A stretch of DNA of 64,000 nucleotides, taken from positions 124,001 through 188,000 of the forward strand of contig QJPP01000864.1 in assembly GCA_003996215.1 (NCBI GenBank). Reading direction: 5' to 3'. This DNA is from Jaltomata sinuosa. Its lineage: Eukaryota > Streptophyta > Magnoliopsida > Solanales > Solanaceae. The notes beneath the pieces are model-generated. The model ran no database searches. It had not been told where the DNA came from and worked only from the letters and a program-made list of their open reading frames with translations. Shown here in pieces: positions 1 through 11,935 of this stretch; within the stretch, counting starts at the first letter, position 1; each line of letters opens with the position of its first letter. The position numbers were made by a program, and so were the translations under genes.

Positions 1-1271
1 TGTTATACCATCTCTGACAATCAAATTATATATGTGTGCAGCACACCTAATATGAAAACCATCATTATAAATAGGGTAAAGTGTCAGTTTTAGCTTTTCA
101 ATAGCATTTGTATTATTAGAAGCATTATCAAGGGTGACACTAATTACTTTATTACAAATTTCATAAAATTTTAAAACATCTTTAATAGTTTGAGCTATGT
201 AACTACCGGTTTTCAGCTTTTCACAATATTTATAACCTAAAATTCTTTTTGCATGTTCCAATTTTTATCAATCCAATGACCAGTAATAGTGAAATAATCG
301 TTACCATTAGGACTACGACCCATATCAGAAGTGATAGCCATTCTACAAGTATTATAGTTAAATAAACAACAAAGATATTGTAAATGTTGTCCTTGATAAT
401 CAAAAACAGCTTTTTTAATTATATTTCTTGTAAAACCTGTGAAAGATGGGTTATACACTATTTGAATATAATAAACAAAACCGAGATTTTCAGCAAAACT
501 AAAAGGCAAGCCACAAACAACAATCATTTTAGCTAATTCTTCAAGATCTCTTTCTCTACTATAACTGCGATGTGTACTAGGGCCAGAAACATTAGAAGGG
601 TTTAACTGTGTTTGGATCATGTTAGAGGCCCCTACTCCTACAGATGCATCGGGAAGGGGAGTACCATGTTTTATTGCATCGGCTATAGCCTGAGCTTGCA
701 AAAATTCATTTTTACAACATTCCATCAAATGATTTCTTAAATGTCCCGTCCCACCCGACTTTCCCGTAGTTTTATGATTCAAAATACATTTACATTTTTT
801 ACAAATAGCTTGAGTTTTATCCTCATTTTGAGTCAGAAATTGCCACACAACAAATCTTTTAGGACGTTCAACCTTGGGCTTAGTCCTAGTAGGATGTACA
901 GAGGGAGTGAGAGCGGGAGCGAGAGTGGGAGTGGGACTAGTACCCGTAGGCAGCTCTGTTTCATCATCATCATAAGTATCATTACCATCATATTCATTAT
1001 CATATTCTACTTCTTCATCTAGTTCTTCATTAAAATTACCAAACCTTGTCTGTAAAGATTCATGATCTAATTGAGTATTGCTATCAATATTAAAAGGAGT
1101 TTCATCAACATGTGTAAAATCATCCGTATTTATTCTTAATTGAGTTTGTTGTCTAGTTTTAGATTTGGATTTAGAAGAACTACCGACTTTACTTTTTCCA
1201 GTTACTGCATTAGCCAACCTACCAAAAAGTATTTTTTTACCTTGGCCAACATTTTTATCACCGGATTTCAT
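1..1271 (-). pseudogene. hAT transposase with BED zinc finger, frameshifted and partial
   Basis: The frame starts at 1271 (CAT on the plus strand) and stays open for 344 codons. Residues 1-50 are basic, 80-110 are acidic, and 138-186 form a BED-type zinc finger (C157, C160, H177, H181 after a W-F motif). This is the DNA-binding region of Ac/hAT and RICESLEEPER-like transposases. It is followed by hAT core sequence including an ITSDMGRSPN stretch. The frame stops at 237-239, but the next frame continues the conserved hAT core without a break to position 1, including SVTLDNASNN, which holds a catalytic Asp. This implies a one-base loss in the A-rich run near 243-250. The copy is therefore dead unless the loss is a sequencing error. 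The C-terminal dimerisation region lies beyond the window. Confidence 0.85.
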
Positions 1272-1918
1272 ATTAAAATATTAAAAGTAAGCAAATAAAT
1301 AAATACGAAAATTAAATAAAAAAAAAAATAAGTAAAGAGATGAAAGTTGGAATGAATGTACCAAACGTCTGCGTAAAAACAGACGTGTATAATCAAAAGC
1401 CAAAATTGATAGATGAAACTTGAAGCTTGAAGATTGCTCCAAAATAATTCACCAAAACTTTCAAACTAATAAAATGAACAATTTAATAAAGATTGTAGTA
1501 GAGAATAGATAAAGCTTGAGAGTTGAGAGAGTAGAAGAAGAAGATTTGTAAGTGTGAGTAAATAATGAAGGGGTAGGGGGGTTTTATAGTTAAAAATTAG
1601 GACTAAAATGTATTTTTAAAAACTTTAGGGTATTAAAAAAAGTTTGGGGGGTAGGGGGTGTTTTGGCTGAAAAGGTCGTTGGGTGGGACCCACTAGCCGT
1701 TGCCAACTGCTAGCCCAACGGTCAAATGAAAAAAGAAATTGAATTTTCCCTCCCAAAACCGGACCGGACCGGTACCGGTACAAACCCGATCCGGTAAAAA
1801 ATCCCTTTCCGTCCCATTCCCCATCCCGGTACCCCCCTACCCCTACCCCAACCGGAAGCTACCGGACCGGTCCGGAACCGGTAACGGATCGAGACGGACC
1901 GGTACTGATAGGTCCCTG
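1..1918 (-). mobile_element. Ac-like hAT DNA transposon, 5' part, continues past the window start
   Basis: In gene orientation (minus) the element begins at the right with CAGGGACC (1918-1911), a CAGGG start typical of hAT terminal inverted repeats (TIRs). It is followed by GC-rich subterminal DNA full of ACCGG/CCGGT motifs (1740-1918), like the transposase-binding repeats at Ac ends. A leader/promoter stretch (1272-1740) precedes the transposase reading frame, which starts at 1271. The other end lies outside the window, so the 8-bp TSD (candidate 1919-1926, TTTCGTTG) cannot be checked. The element class is well supported; the exact end is inferred. Confidence 0.75.
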
Positions 1919-2380
1919 TTTCGTTGTCAGACTTAACTGTAACACGATAAGGCGATGATACAATCGTGGAATAAAAGTTGTGCCTCGACAAGAAGAATCG
2001 CATCTATGATCTAACCTTGTCCCTATTTTAGAATTTGGGAGTTAAAGAAATTGTTCCCCATTGCCCCACCGCCATAGTTAAACAAGTCATGTTCTTAGTC
2101 AACTGAAACTGTCTCATCTCCTATTTAATATTTAATGAAATGAGGTTCATCATTGTATTAAATACTTTTCTTTTCAAAATACAAAAGGTTCATCATGTGT
2201 CATTCTGGTATATAATTCTTATTAATTGATTTAGTGGGTAAAAATCTCTTCTTTTTTTTAAAAAAAAAAAAAATACCCAATTACCATTGTAGCCAAAATT
2301 GATTAAAGTTTGTTCCTATTTTTGAGCCCCTACTCGAAAACATGACTGAGCCTCAATCAGTTTGTCACAGACAGCAAAAA
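1919..2380. other. Intergenic, nothing recognised
   Basis: AT-rich unique-looking DNA with homopolymer runs (for example about 2250-2275). No coding frame with family resemblance and no RNA gene seen. Confidence 0.5.
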
Positions 2381-2496
2381 GTAGGGGAACTTATACATGC
2401 TACGGGCTCAGATACCACTAAAGGCATCCACATCACTAAGATACATCGCTACAGGCATCTAGATATATAATTTTATCTCGGATACTTCGCATAAGG

Positions 2497-3213
2497 GAGT
2501 TTTGGGCTAAAATTATCTCTCATCTATTAGAGTAGGTTCATTTTGGTCCCTCAAATATAATCCTGAGCATATTTAGTCCCTTAACTTTACTAAAGTGAAG
2601 CACTTTTGGTCTTCCTAACATAATAATGTTAAAAATTAACGGAAAGGATAATTTTCTAACGGTGTAAATTTGACAGTGTTATCTCTTTCTTAATTGATAT
2701 ACATTTTCTTTCTTTCTTGTCTTCTTAATTTTTTAGGATTAATATAGTAGTAGCTATTTATATTTGAAGACAATACTTTAGAACGCAATAATCTGCCCAC
2801 TCGAAAAAATAACCATTTTCTTAAATGCAGTAACAAAATGGTCTTAAAGTCAGTGGCGTAGCTACTATTTTGGTGAAGGGTGTGCGAATTTCTTCTTAAT
2901 TGTGTTTAAGAGCGTGCAAAATTAAATATATTCTCATAATAGCTAACACTTAACCTCTATGGGTTTGTATTTTACAAGTCACGTGAGTGCCACATGGGTT
3001 TAACACCGTTATTTTTAAACGGGTTTTGTTAGGGAGATCAAAAGTGCTCCACTTTAGTAAAGTTAAGGGACTAAATATGCAACGGGTTTTGTTAGGGAGA
3101 TCAAAAGTGCTCCACTTTAGTAAAATTAAGGGACTAAATATGCTCAGAGTTATATTTGAAGGACCAAAATGAACCTACTATAATAGTTAAGGGACAATTT
3201 TAGCCCCAAACTC
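2497..3213. mobile_element. Mutator-like MITE with long inverted arms
   Basis: The ends are inverted repeats: GAGTTTTGGGCTAAAATT on the left and GAGTTTGGGGCTAAAATT on the right (reverse complement). The inverted similarity extends over 100 bp inward (blocks such as TTTAGTCCCTTAACTTTACT). The element is flanked by a perfect 10-bp direct repeat TCGCATAAGG (2487-2496 and 3214-3223). A 9-11 bp TSD with long TIRs is characteristic of Mutator-like elements. There is no coding capacity, so it is non-autonomous. Confidence 0.85.
3018..3143. repeat. Tandem duplication of 63 bp in the right MITE arm
   Basis: 3018-3080 and 3081-3143 are adjacent copies differing at one base (AAAGTTAAG versus AAAATTAAG). 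The left arm has only one counterpart, so the duplication arose after the arms formed. Tandem repeats within TIRs are common in Mutator-like elements. Confidence 0.85.
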
Positions 3214-4030
3214 TCGCATAAGGCATGTATCCACTGTCCTGATACATGATTTAATCTCGAATACATCGCATCCACATGTATCTGAAGAGTTACACATGTA
3301 TCCACATGTATTTAATACACACAATATATCTAAGCACGTTTTTGATAAAATGTGATATATTAAGTAATTAAAAAAATAATGGGAGAATTAGTAAATATGA
3401 TAGAGATAGTTGGCTCTTAATATAATTTTTCCAAAAAATAATATTGAAGGGCCGTTGAGAAAATCAGCAATCCTTTCTAATACTCTAAAGGAATTTTCAG
3501 AAGAGCGATATTACAAAGTGTGAATTAGTTTTATTAAAAGTTAAAATTGCCAATAAGTAGATTTAAAAAGTTGTTACGAAGAGATTCAAACAAGAGGGGT
3601 AAATACAATATTGTAAACTACAATGGAAGTTAATGTTATGAAGCGAAATTTGAGGGGTTTCTGAAATTATCCTTTAAAAAATTTCTCTTAAAAAGCATCA
3701 AAATGAAACCAGTTTTTGGGACTAGTCTTAAAAAGAAGCTGTAATGCAAACTTCTACTCACAATCTATTTTTTACTGATGTTATAGGCATTGGATCAAGC
3801 CAAAACACCAGTTTGCTACCTTCATTTCCCTGTGTTCTCTGCAAAGCAAAAGGGAAATATGCTACACTGACATTCCACGGCTAACCACACCTCAGCTATT
3901 TGATTAATAGCCAAAGCCATCAAGATTATATCAACATTTACAACAATGCGGACACCTTCCACGTTCAAATTTTGCCAGCAGAGATCCAACACAAACGAAT
4001 CAATGGACTTGGAAAGTCAGATTCTCGCTC

Positions 4031-7000
4031 TTACTTGGATGTGTCACTTTGGACTTGTGATTGCAAGCTTCTCCTGAGAAAATCGGACAACTTTGCAGTG
4101 GCAGCTCGTCCTCGCTCCAAACAGCGAATGTAGTCATCAACTGAATACAGGAAACATCTAAGTCATAATTGTTGATCTAATTACTCTTACGGAACAAAGC
4201 CAACATGAATTCCACTAAAGTGGACAACTTTCCTGTTCGTTTATCAAAAATGATGTTCAAATGCTGAAAGAGAAAATTGCTACCAACTGTAGGCCAAAGG
4301 TTAAAAAGGTCCCACTTTCTCAAGCTTAATCTAACTTATCTTCTTACATTAAATCGAAAAGTCATGAGGCTTCAAAATGCCTATATAACATTGGATGTGA
4401 TTGGTTTTAACTCTTATCCGGATATCATGCAATGTGAAAATGGAGGGTCAGATGGCAGGGAGAGCGACAAATGTAAGAGGGGGTTAAGGGGAAGCAACAT
4501 ACGTTTACTAAATTCAAATTTAGCAGCAGACCTTATGTTGCTTTTCAGTTTCATAAGATGCATCTCTAGATCAAAGCAGCTTAAAATAAACTTCACAGAA
4601 TTAATTCCATATATTTTGACACTGCAATCAAACTACAACACAACTTTTTGAGAAGTAAACTACAACTACAGACTACAAATGTTGCAACTACTTCACTCAT
4701 TCGCAAAATTAACAGCAATTTTGAAACATCATGCTGAAGGTATTGCTCCGTATGCTCTACATGTATTACAGTGACCAGCTAAAATGTATCTCTTGTAAAG
4801 AAATGAATCATTAAGAAACCAGACAAATAGCTATCCACTAAGTGACAAGATGCATCAACAAACTGCTGACTAACCTCTCAGCATCGATGAATTTATTGTA
4901 AGAACCACAAGCTCAAAACAGAAACTAGAATTTCACAATCAGGCAGAATAACAAAGAACTTTGAGATAATGAAGCTCCAACCGTACATAATAAAAGCATA
5001 GTGCTATCTCAAAAGCATGGACTGCTGATTCTGGGGAATACGAAATCAGCAGTTTCATACTGGTACAACTTTGATGATATAATAATCTCAGTAGAAAAGA
5101 ACTTCAACGAGATAGTCATAAATGACATAAAGAATGTAAGTACATAGATTCTGATCTTACCTGACATTACACCGTGTGTAGAAGATGTTATAAGCCCATG
5201 TTCCATGGGTTCACCTCTCACTTTCAATGATTCTTCAGGAAGTATAGATAATATCGAGTTCGGGAAAACTAGATATACAAATGCCTTCATGCTCTGTTAT
5301 CATCACACAAGAAAATTATACAACAGTATTGTTGCATGAGTACGACATAGTTAAGAATGGTAAAAAGCTTACTGAATTACATAAAACACTGAGCGGAAAC
5401 AACCTGCTCTTCTAGCTTGCTAGGGTCCAGTAGAATATGTCCACTCTCTGCTAGACAACAACATATTGCAACTACAGAAAACAATAAGCCTCCATCATTT
5501 CATCTTTCCTCATATTGATAAATTAAGTAAATAATCAAATAATGATACTTCATTGCAATATGGCACATAGAAGATTAGTACCAGCAAGGTGCTTCAAAGG
5601 AATTCCAGCATCCACAAGGGCAGCACATAATGCATTTATGGCACATGGAAGAAGCTTAGGAAAAATGCAGTCAAGGAGGTTTCTTAACTAACGAGCAAAT
5701 CAAGGTTGAAGAATAATCTTTAACATCAGTAATTTGCAGAATTCAAACATCTCATGATAGACAAGATACAAGCGGTTCCCTCAGAAAAATGAAGGCCATT
5801 TTGCTGAGCATCAAGAACAAACTAATCCAGGGCACTTATGACATCAAAATTTTTGTAAGTAATCATCTGGGATAAATCAATGGTGCGCTCATTCACTTAG
5901 TAATATGATGGTTTGATCGTTTATTCAAATTGATGAGAGCTCTCTTCCCATTATACCTGATCACTCTCAAATATCAGGGTGTAAATCGTCTAAACTGTAG
6001 CAACAGAAGGAGTTCAATAACTAAGGATACAGCTCCATCATCGTTGACAACCTGCATCAGAATTTGACTACTTAAGTTTGATTGGAGCTATCATTATGAT
6101 CAAACAAATATATATACACTCAGCCAAAAGAAAAAAAAACTAATGGCAATGCATAGAAATTCCCAGAAGGCTAAAACTACTTTTATGTCAGAAAGTTGCA
6201 ACAACACATTGAATGCATGAGCTTTCTGATATCATGAGTTTCAGATGACACATGACCGCCCAACTAAGATGTCAGAACCTAGTTCAATCAACACAACTGT
6301 CTTAGATGGGCATAATGTAATGTTTATCAATGCCTACACTGCACTTCAATATCATAGTATACTGACGGGAATACTTTTTAGCCCCCAAAATAAAGTGGCT
6401 AGAATCTGCAGTTCAGCTTTCATGCTAACTGAGTAAATAACGAAACAAAGTGAAAAGACAGAAATAAACAAGAAATAAAATTCATAACATCTATGTGACC
6501 CAATTGTCTTTAATCCCTCAAAGGTAAAACAGGGGTTTTTGAAAGTCCTACTCCAGGCTTGGGCTCTAAGGGACTGCAACATAATCATTGTCATCTAGGT
6601 GTATGTCTTCATCACTAAGTACCATATCCTCTTTACATGCATTGTACGATGCTCTTTGAATCACAGATTACAGCCTAATATGCTTTGAGTTAATTGTATG
6701 GTGTTGGTCCCTCTTTCTCTACATTTCTCCTACTGCCTCTCTCTTCCTATTTTCCTATTACTGGTCTACTCTTTAGACAGCCATAAAACTATCCAAGACT
6801 TCACTTCTTCCCGAGTAAGTTTGTTCCCTTCCGACTTCCTTCAAGAACTATAATCTTCGTAAACATGTAAGATCTGTAAGTTGGAGTGTTAATTACTTTT
6901 TCCTTCAAGAAGCAATTCAAGTTCTCCATCCAGACTATAGCTCTGGTACAAAGCTAACAACTCGTTCACCATCAGTATGATGACCTAAGCCCCATATATA

Positions 7001-8111
7001 CTACAACATCTCCTCAATCCCTAGCTAGTTGGAGTCAGCTAAATGAATACTCACCATTCATCTTGCTCCATCTGAACCACTTTCATTCCAGGGTTTAATA
7101 GTTTAGGCTGTCTTACACTAGAAGTTCTTTACATTTCTACTGACATACAAATCCCTGATAGTTAAACAGTTGGAAAACTGACTGGTAATCGGCTGAATTG
7201 CTGCAGGTAAGGTTAACAAATGCCTATTGAATGAAGTTCCTTTTTACTTTTTAGACTGTCTCACCTGAATGATAATTGACGTGGTGGTATTTGGATGAAC
7301 ATTCAAAACACAAATGCTTTGCACGGTCCTCTTCAAAATCATCTCATACTCCTTCTCCGCTTTACCTAAACACAAAGTAGATTTTGAATTACAAAAGGAG
7401 AATCTTTACCGCGATCATGTCCCATTAATAAAATCCAAATGCCAAGGAGGTTTCTAGAACCAATGCCACAATCATCAGACTTATAATGCAACACAAGAGT
7501 GCAATACCAAACAATTTGTGAATGAAAATATCAAATACTGCAATTTTCCTTTTCATCAATTAGTAACAAGAAGTGCATGAAAAGGCCAATTTAGAAAGTT
7601 CAAATAGAAATAGTGTCAAGCATTGGAAGACACCTCGGTTGTGTATTTTTAAGCAATTAAGAGATAATACAAAAACAATATTTTACGTTTTCTATGAGTA
7701 GTGCCAAGAGGTAACCATTCTTTTTGACAAAGAAAAGGTAACCATTCTGAATATAATATTTGATCAAATGCCCATCAATGCATTTTAGGAAACTGACCAA
7801 TGTGCCCCGTTTTTGGCTTCCAAATGATTTCAAAACATGCCTTTTCAGGGTTCTCGTTCTTCTTTGTTCCAGCCTTTGGTCCATAAACAGCGGCAAGAAC
7901 TTTTGTCTCCCCTGTACAAGTATAAACCCATCTCAACAAATCCAACTTAAATGAAAACAACTCCGAGAATTGCAGAAATTATGGTATAAAAGGGTTGATA
8001 AATACCTTGAGACCAACTTGCAGAGCCATGAGCACGATTAAGAACGTTACGAGTGCAAGTCAATGGTCTTAATTGATTCGCTGTTCGCCCATCTTTTCTA
8101 TCCACTTCCAT
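4031..8111 (-). CDS. RRP46: Exosome complex component RRP46 (RNase PH-like core subunit), 8 coding exons
   Basis: Coding exons on the minus strand, in order: 8006-8111, 7798-7911, 7265-7365, 6031-6051, 5582-5654, 5404-5471, 5161-5293, 4031-4140. They total 726 nt (241 aa plus TAA), and every junction is GT-AG with a consistent phase. The ATG at 8111 starts MEVDRKDGRTANQLRPL, the conserved RRP46/RNase PH N-terminus. Exon 2 gives TKVLAAVYGPKAG, exon 3 KAEKEYEMILKR, exons 4-5 VVNDDGA-LLPCAINALCAAL, exon 6 AICCCLAESG, exon 7 AFVYLVFPNS and exon 8 the C-terminus. The family forms part of the hexameric RNase PH ring of the RNA exosome (nucleus and cytoplasm), which is catalytically inert in most eukaryotes. 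The length matches plant RRP46 (about 240 aa). No frame break is seen, so it is probably functional. The third intron (6052-7264) is the longest coding intron, about 1.2 kb; exon 4 is a 21-nt micro-exon. Confidence 0.95.
6031..6051 (-). other. RRP46: 21-nt micro-exon (exon 4) of RRP46
   Basis: It encodes VVNDDGA, flanked by CAG upstream (6052) and GT downstream (6030-6029). It is required to join IIIQ (exon 3) to LLPCAINA (exon 5) in the conserved RNase PH fold. Automatic gene finders easily miss it. Confidence 0.9.
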
Positions 8112-9960
8112 AGCTCTCTAAATTAAACAACTATTCAGGTCAATTTTGCTCTTATAAATTTATAATAAGTTAACTTTCAAATATTAGCCATACGACAATT
8201 TGTCCACACACCAAGATAATCTTTTTCTACTCCTTCTATCCCACTTTAAGTGTGTAAATAGATGTTAATGGTCAAATTGAAAATCCTTTTCAAGAAACCC
8301 GTGAGAACCCCACTTAAAAATAAAAGAAGAAAGGCAATTCCAAAAAAGGCAAGATTAACAGTAACCATAAGAAAAAGTACAAAGTGTTACAAGATCTCAT
8401 AAGTAGTAAGCTTAACTCGCAAAAATTAACCATACAAAAATTGTTAACCCAATTGATACAATCTGAATTTGGGAGCTGTAAGGAGGACGCAAGTTGCATT
8501 GAATTGCATCCGGACACTTTAAGTCGTTTTTTACAATTACATAAATATCCAATTTTTCATTGTAATAGCTTCTCTTAGACCCCTAAGTTAGCTTTCATTA
8601 TATTCTTCTATTGTAACCATTTTGGAGTTTATCGATGAAAATCATCCTTTAGCTCTCTTTAGTATAACTTTTAGTATAGTGCAGTTCTTAGCTACATTTC
8701 TCCTCACATTCCATTTTGTAATACCAACAGCTCTTTTTTTTCACTCCCTGATAGTGATATTTTACCTAGACGACAACAGGAGTAATTTCTCAAACAGGGT
8801 CTAAAGTGCTATCAATAGCAAAACTTAGGGTGACAAGAAGAAAATGAAGGATAATGTGATGGCAGAAGTTTGCTACAAAGTTTACAGCTATAGTAGGCAA
8901 TTAGGGGTTTATTACATGTCTAGAACCTAAGCAGTAGTTTCTGCAGGCAAATAATGAAAAGGGGTGCTAGCACATGATTTCTACTACATATTTAACAAAA
9001 ATACTTAATTCATGATTTCTAATGAAGCACTGAACATAGGATGACAAAACCAAAGATTGACAAGAAGCATGTTGAATATAAAAAAAGAATAAAAAAAAGA
9101 AAAATAAAAGGACTTTGTTTAGTTTGGTGTTTACTTTGTTTGGATGGTTGTTCCCCATGGTTACATAATGTATGGTATGGTTTGGATAGACTGTATTGTT
9201 CGCTGTTGTTTAATACTCCCTCTGTTTCAATTTGTTTGGCTTATTTTGACTTGGCACGGAGTTTAAGAAAATAAAGAAGACTTTTGAAACTTGTAGTCTT
9301 AAATTAAGGATGTGTTAAATATATTAAAATATTTTTAATCTTGTGATCTTGAATATGCCATGTGGAAAAGTTGAAATTAAAGAGTTTTCAAAAAAGGAAG
9401 GAGGCATTCTTTTTGAAACTGACTAAAAAGGAAAGTAAGCTAAACAAATTGAAACGGAGGAAGTAATATTTTTGTTGTTTGGTTTGACTGTATCGTGCGT
9501 TACAATGACTGGTAAGTTTACTAAAATGCCCTAAATTATTATAAATGTTAAATTTATCAATAATTGCTAATAAATTAATTAAGACAATTTTGTCACAAAT
9601 TATGCCTTGTAACAAACTAATTGCAGACAAGTGCCATGGAGGTGAAGTCTCATTCATATGGTCATGTTTTCTAACAATAACTTATTAAACATACTCTGTG
9701 ATAAGCTAGTTAAAAGTTCCATTATGATCCAAACTAGTGCTGCCTTTTAGTTTAAAAAAAAATCTTAACATGGGTGAATCGTCTCAGAGAAAACAGTAAA
9801 AATGAAGTGATAAGAAGAAAATGGAGAAAGCTGACAAAGTGGATGGAGTTACCTGCGACGTTTTGGAGCAAAAAGTCCGGTCGATTGAGCTCGAAATCCG
9901 ACGGATATTTGGGGTTTTAGGGCTGGTTAGGGTCACCTGTGCTTAGACGGTGAGGGGAAA
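8112..9960 (-). promoter_or_regulatory. RRP46: RRP46 leader: probable 5'UTR exon and long 5'UTR intron
   Basis: Just upstream of the ATG a TTTAG acceptor (ending at 8118) precedes a few leader bases. A strong donor, CGTCGCAG|GTAACT, lies at 9853/9852, with a GC-richer leader-like segment about 9854-9960 and AT-rich DNA between. I infer a 5'UTR intron of about 1.7 kb (8119-9852). It contains the Stowaway MITE at 9216-9463. An RNA-seq read spanning 9853 to 8117 would prove it. Confidence 0.5.
9216..9463. mobile_element. Stowaway (Tc1/mariner-type) MITE in the RRP46 leader intron
   Basis: Left end CTCCCTCTGTTTCAATTTG and right end CAAATTGAAACGGAGGAAG are inverted copies. TA dinucleotides flank them at 9214-9215 and 9464-9465. 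The size (248 bp), TA target duplication and CTCCCTC start match the Stowaway class. Confidence 0.9.
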
Positions 9961-10260
9961 TGGTTGAAGGATTAAGGGGGGTTTTAGGTGTTAATTTGGG
10001 CCGGGTAAGGAAAATTAGGTGTTTTGGGCTCCAATTTTTGTTTAAAAATCGTCCCAAAATGAACTAGTTGGTAAGAAAATCCATTTTTTCTAGGGAAAAG
10101 GACATGGGTTGACTGTTTTCAAAATTAATGATCCATGTTTGGACTATTGGATATTATATGGCCAGTCGGCCAAATAAATTTCACCTAATGGTCATTTCAA
10201 AATTTGGGTCATTCAGGCCCTTACGATTTATTTACCCAATTTTACAGCTTTTGTTGACTT
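9961..10260. other. RRP46 5' flank, nothing more recognised
   Basis: A G-rich stretch (9950-10030) grades into AT-rich DNA. A divergent repeat may begin near 10070. No gene seen. Confidence 0.4.
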
Positions 10261-10660
10261 ATTTTTTGGGTAACTTACATAAAACACACATTTTTGGGAG
10301 CTAGTTACTCTTTTTTTCTCACCATCTTTATCGCTCGGATACATCCCTCTACTCGGATACATTGTCTCACCTCGGGATACATCACCTCACCTCTGGATAC
10401 ATCCCTAAACTATTCGGATACATCGGAATCCCATTGGATACATCCCAAAATCACTCGGATACATCGACATTCTTTTGGTTTTACCTTTGATACATCGAGT
10501 GGGATGTATCCGAGGTGAGGCGATGTATCATGAGGTGAGGCGATATATCATGATTTGGGGCGATGTATCCGAGTGTTTTATGTGGTATATTAAGTAATTA
10601 CAATAAAGTAGTGGGGAGTTAGTAAATATGGTAAGGAGGTATGTCTCTTTAGGTAGTTTA
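10260..10660. repeat. GATACAT-rich dispersed repeat, copy 2
   Basis: About a dozen GGATACATC or GATGTATCC words lie between 10335 and 10570. They run in one orientation in the left half and inverted in the right half, giving a hairpin-like layout. The following TGGTATATTAAGTAATTAC-rich segment (10583-10640) matches the right flank of copy 1 (3348-3410). Confidence 0.7.
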
Positions 10661-11935
10661 ACCTTACTTTTTTTTACCTTTCTTCATACTTTTTTATTGG
10701 CTATTTTTGTTTATCCTTTTTTTTTTTTTTTGTTTTTCGTTTCTCTTTCTTCTATTTTTTAGCTGGCTTTTTTATTTCTTTTTATTTTAAATGTTTTTGT
10801 TGCTTTATTTTATTTTATTTTTTATCATAAAAAATGTATAATAAATATATTAAAATATAATATTTTACTTGGCAAGTTCTAATTAAGTTATATTTTTACA
10901 AATTTGTAGGTTACGTCTCATGCAATGTCCAGAACTTTTACACCCTCTATTTTTTTGAGCTGACTGTATAAGAAATTATTTATTTTATTTCTTATGATTT
11001 TTATAGGAAATATATAATTATTGTATCGAATATGTATTTGTATATTTTTCTATAGAAACTGTATAGGATGTATATAGAAATTGTATAATTTTTGTATAGA
11101 ATATGTATTTGTATAAGATTTGTATAGAACATGTATAATTATTGTATAAAATATGTATCTAAATAATTATTGCAGTTAAAAGGTTGTATAGGATGTGTAT
11201 AGAAACTGTATAATTATTGCATATAATGTGTATCTGTATAAGATGTGTATAAAATTATATTATTATTGTATAAAATATATATATGTATCATTGTTGTATA
11301 AATGGGTGTAGAAACTGTATAATTATTGTATAAAAATTATATCATTATTGTATAAAATACATATCTGTATAAGATGTGTATAAAAACTATTTTATTATTA
11401 TATTGTAGCATTGTTCTATAAAATATATTATTTTTATATAACAAATAAAAATATATTCTTTTTATATTTGATTGATAAAAAAGAGTAGCAATTACAATAT
11501 TTATTAAAAAAAATACAAGATTCTATATGATTTTTTTGGTAGAATTAAAAAAATAAAATAGAAAAGCAGTTTTTTTAAAAAAAATAAAACAGCAAAAAAA
11601 AGAACAAGAAACACCAGCCGCCCGAAAAAAGACTAACAAAACAAAAAAAAAGAAAAAAAAAGAAAGAAAGAGACCAGCCCCGCCAGGAGAAGCCAACGAA
11701 AATGGCTAAAAATGGGAATTTTAATTCCCTGGTCATTTATGTGGCATTATTTTCATTTGAGATGCTCTTTTTATCCTTATCCCTTTTCTCTAACTAATTA
11801 GACAATGTTTCTTTCGTCTTAATTAATTCCACAAAAATTGTTTAAAAAATTTAAATGTTTTAACATGCGTAGACATAGTTCATAATTAAAGGAAATAGAG
11901 ATGTACTTAAAAAATATAGTATAATAATACGACAA
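10661..11935. repeat. AT-rich region with degenerate TGTATAATTATTGTATA tandem array
   Basis: Pyrimidine runs at 10670-10800 are followed, from about 10975 to 11420, by irregular repeats built from TGTATAGAA, TGTATAATTATTG and ATATGTAT words. A purine-rich A-run segment follows to 11690. No coding frame is supported. Confidence 0.6.

Larger units (their letters stand above)
2380..3440. repeat. GATACAT-rich dispersed repeat, copy 1, split by a MITE
   Basis: Multiple GATACATC / ATGTATCC words occur at 2400-2486 and 3225-3320, ending in a TGATATATTAAGTAATTA segment at 3348-3375 that is also found at 10585-10620. The repeat is interrupted by the MITE at 2497-3213. Its class is unknown to me. Confidence 0.6.

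Noticed and set aside
741..1022. Plus-strand frame opposite the hAT transposase
   Set aside because: Exactly antisense to the BED zinc-finger frame; the minus strand has the family signature.
8210..8785. Possible Stowaway element starting TACTCCTTCTATCCC
   Set aside because: No convincing inverted partner end with TA was found downstream.
10294..10518. Repetitive small protein with SGYI/DTS units
   Set aside because: Translation of the GATACAT repeat itself.
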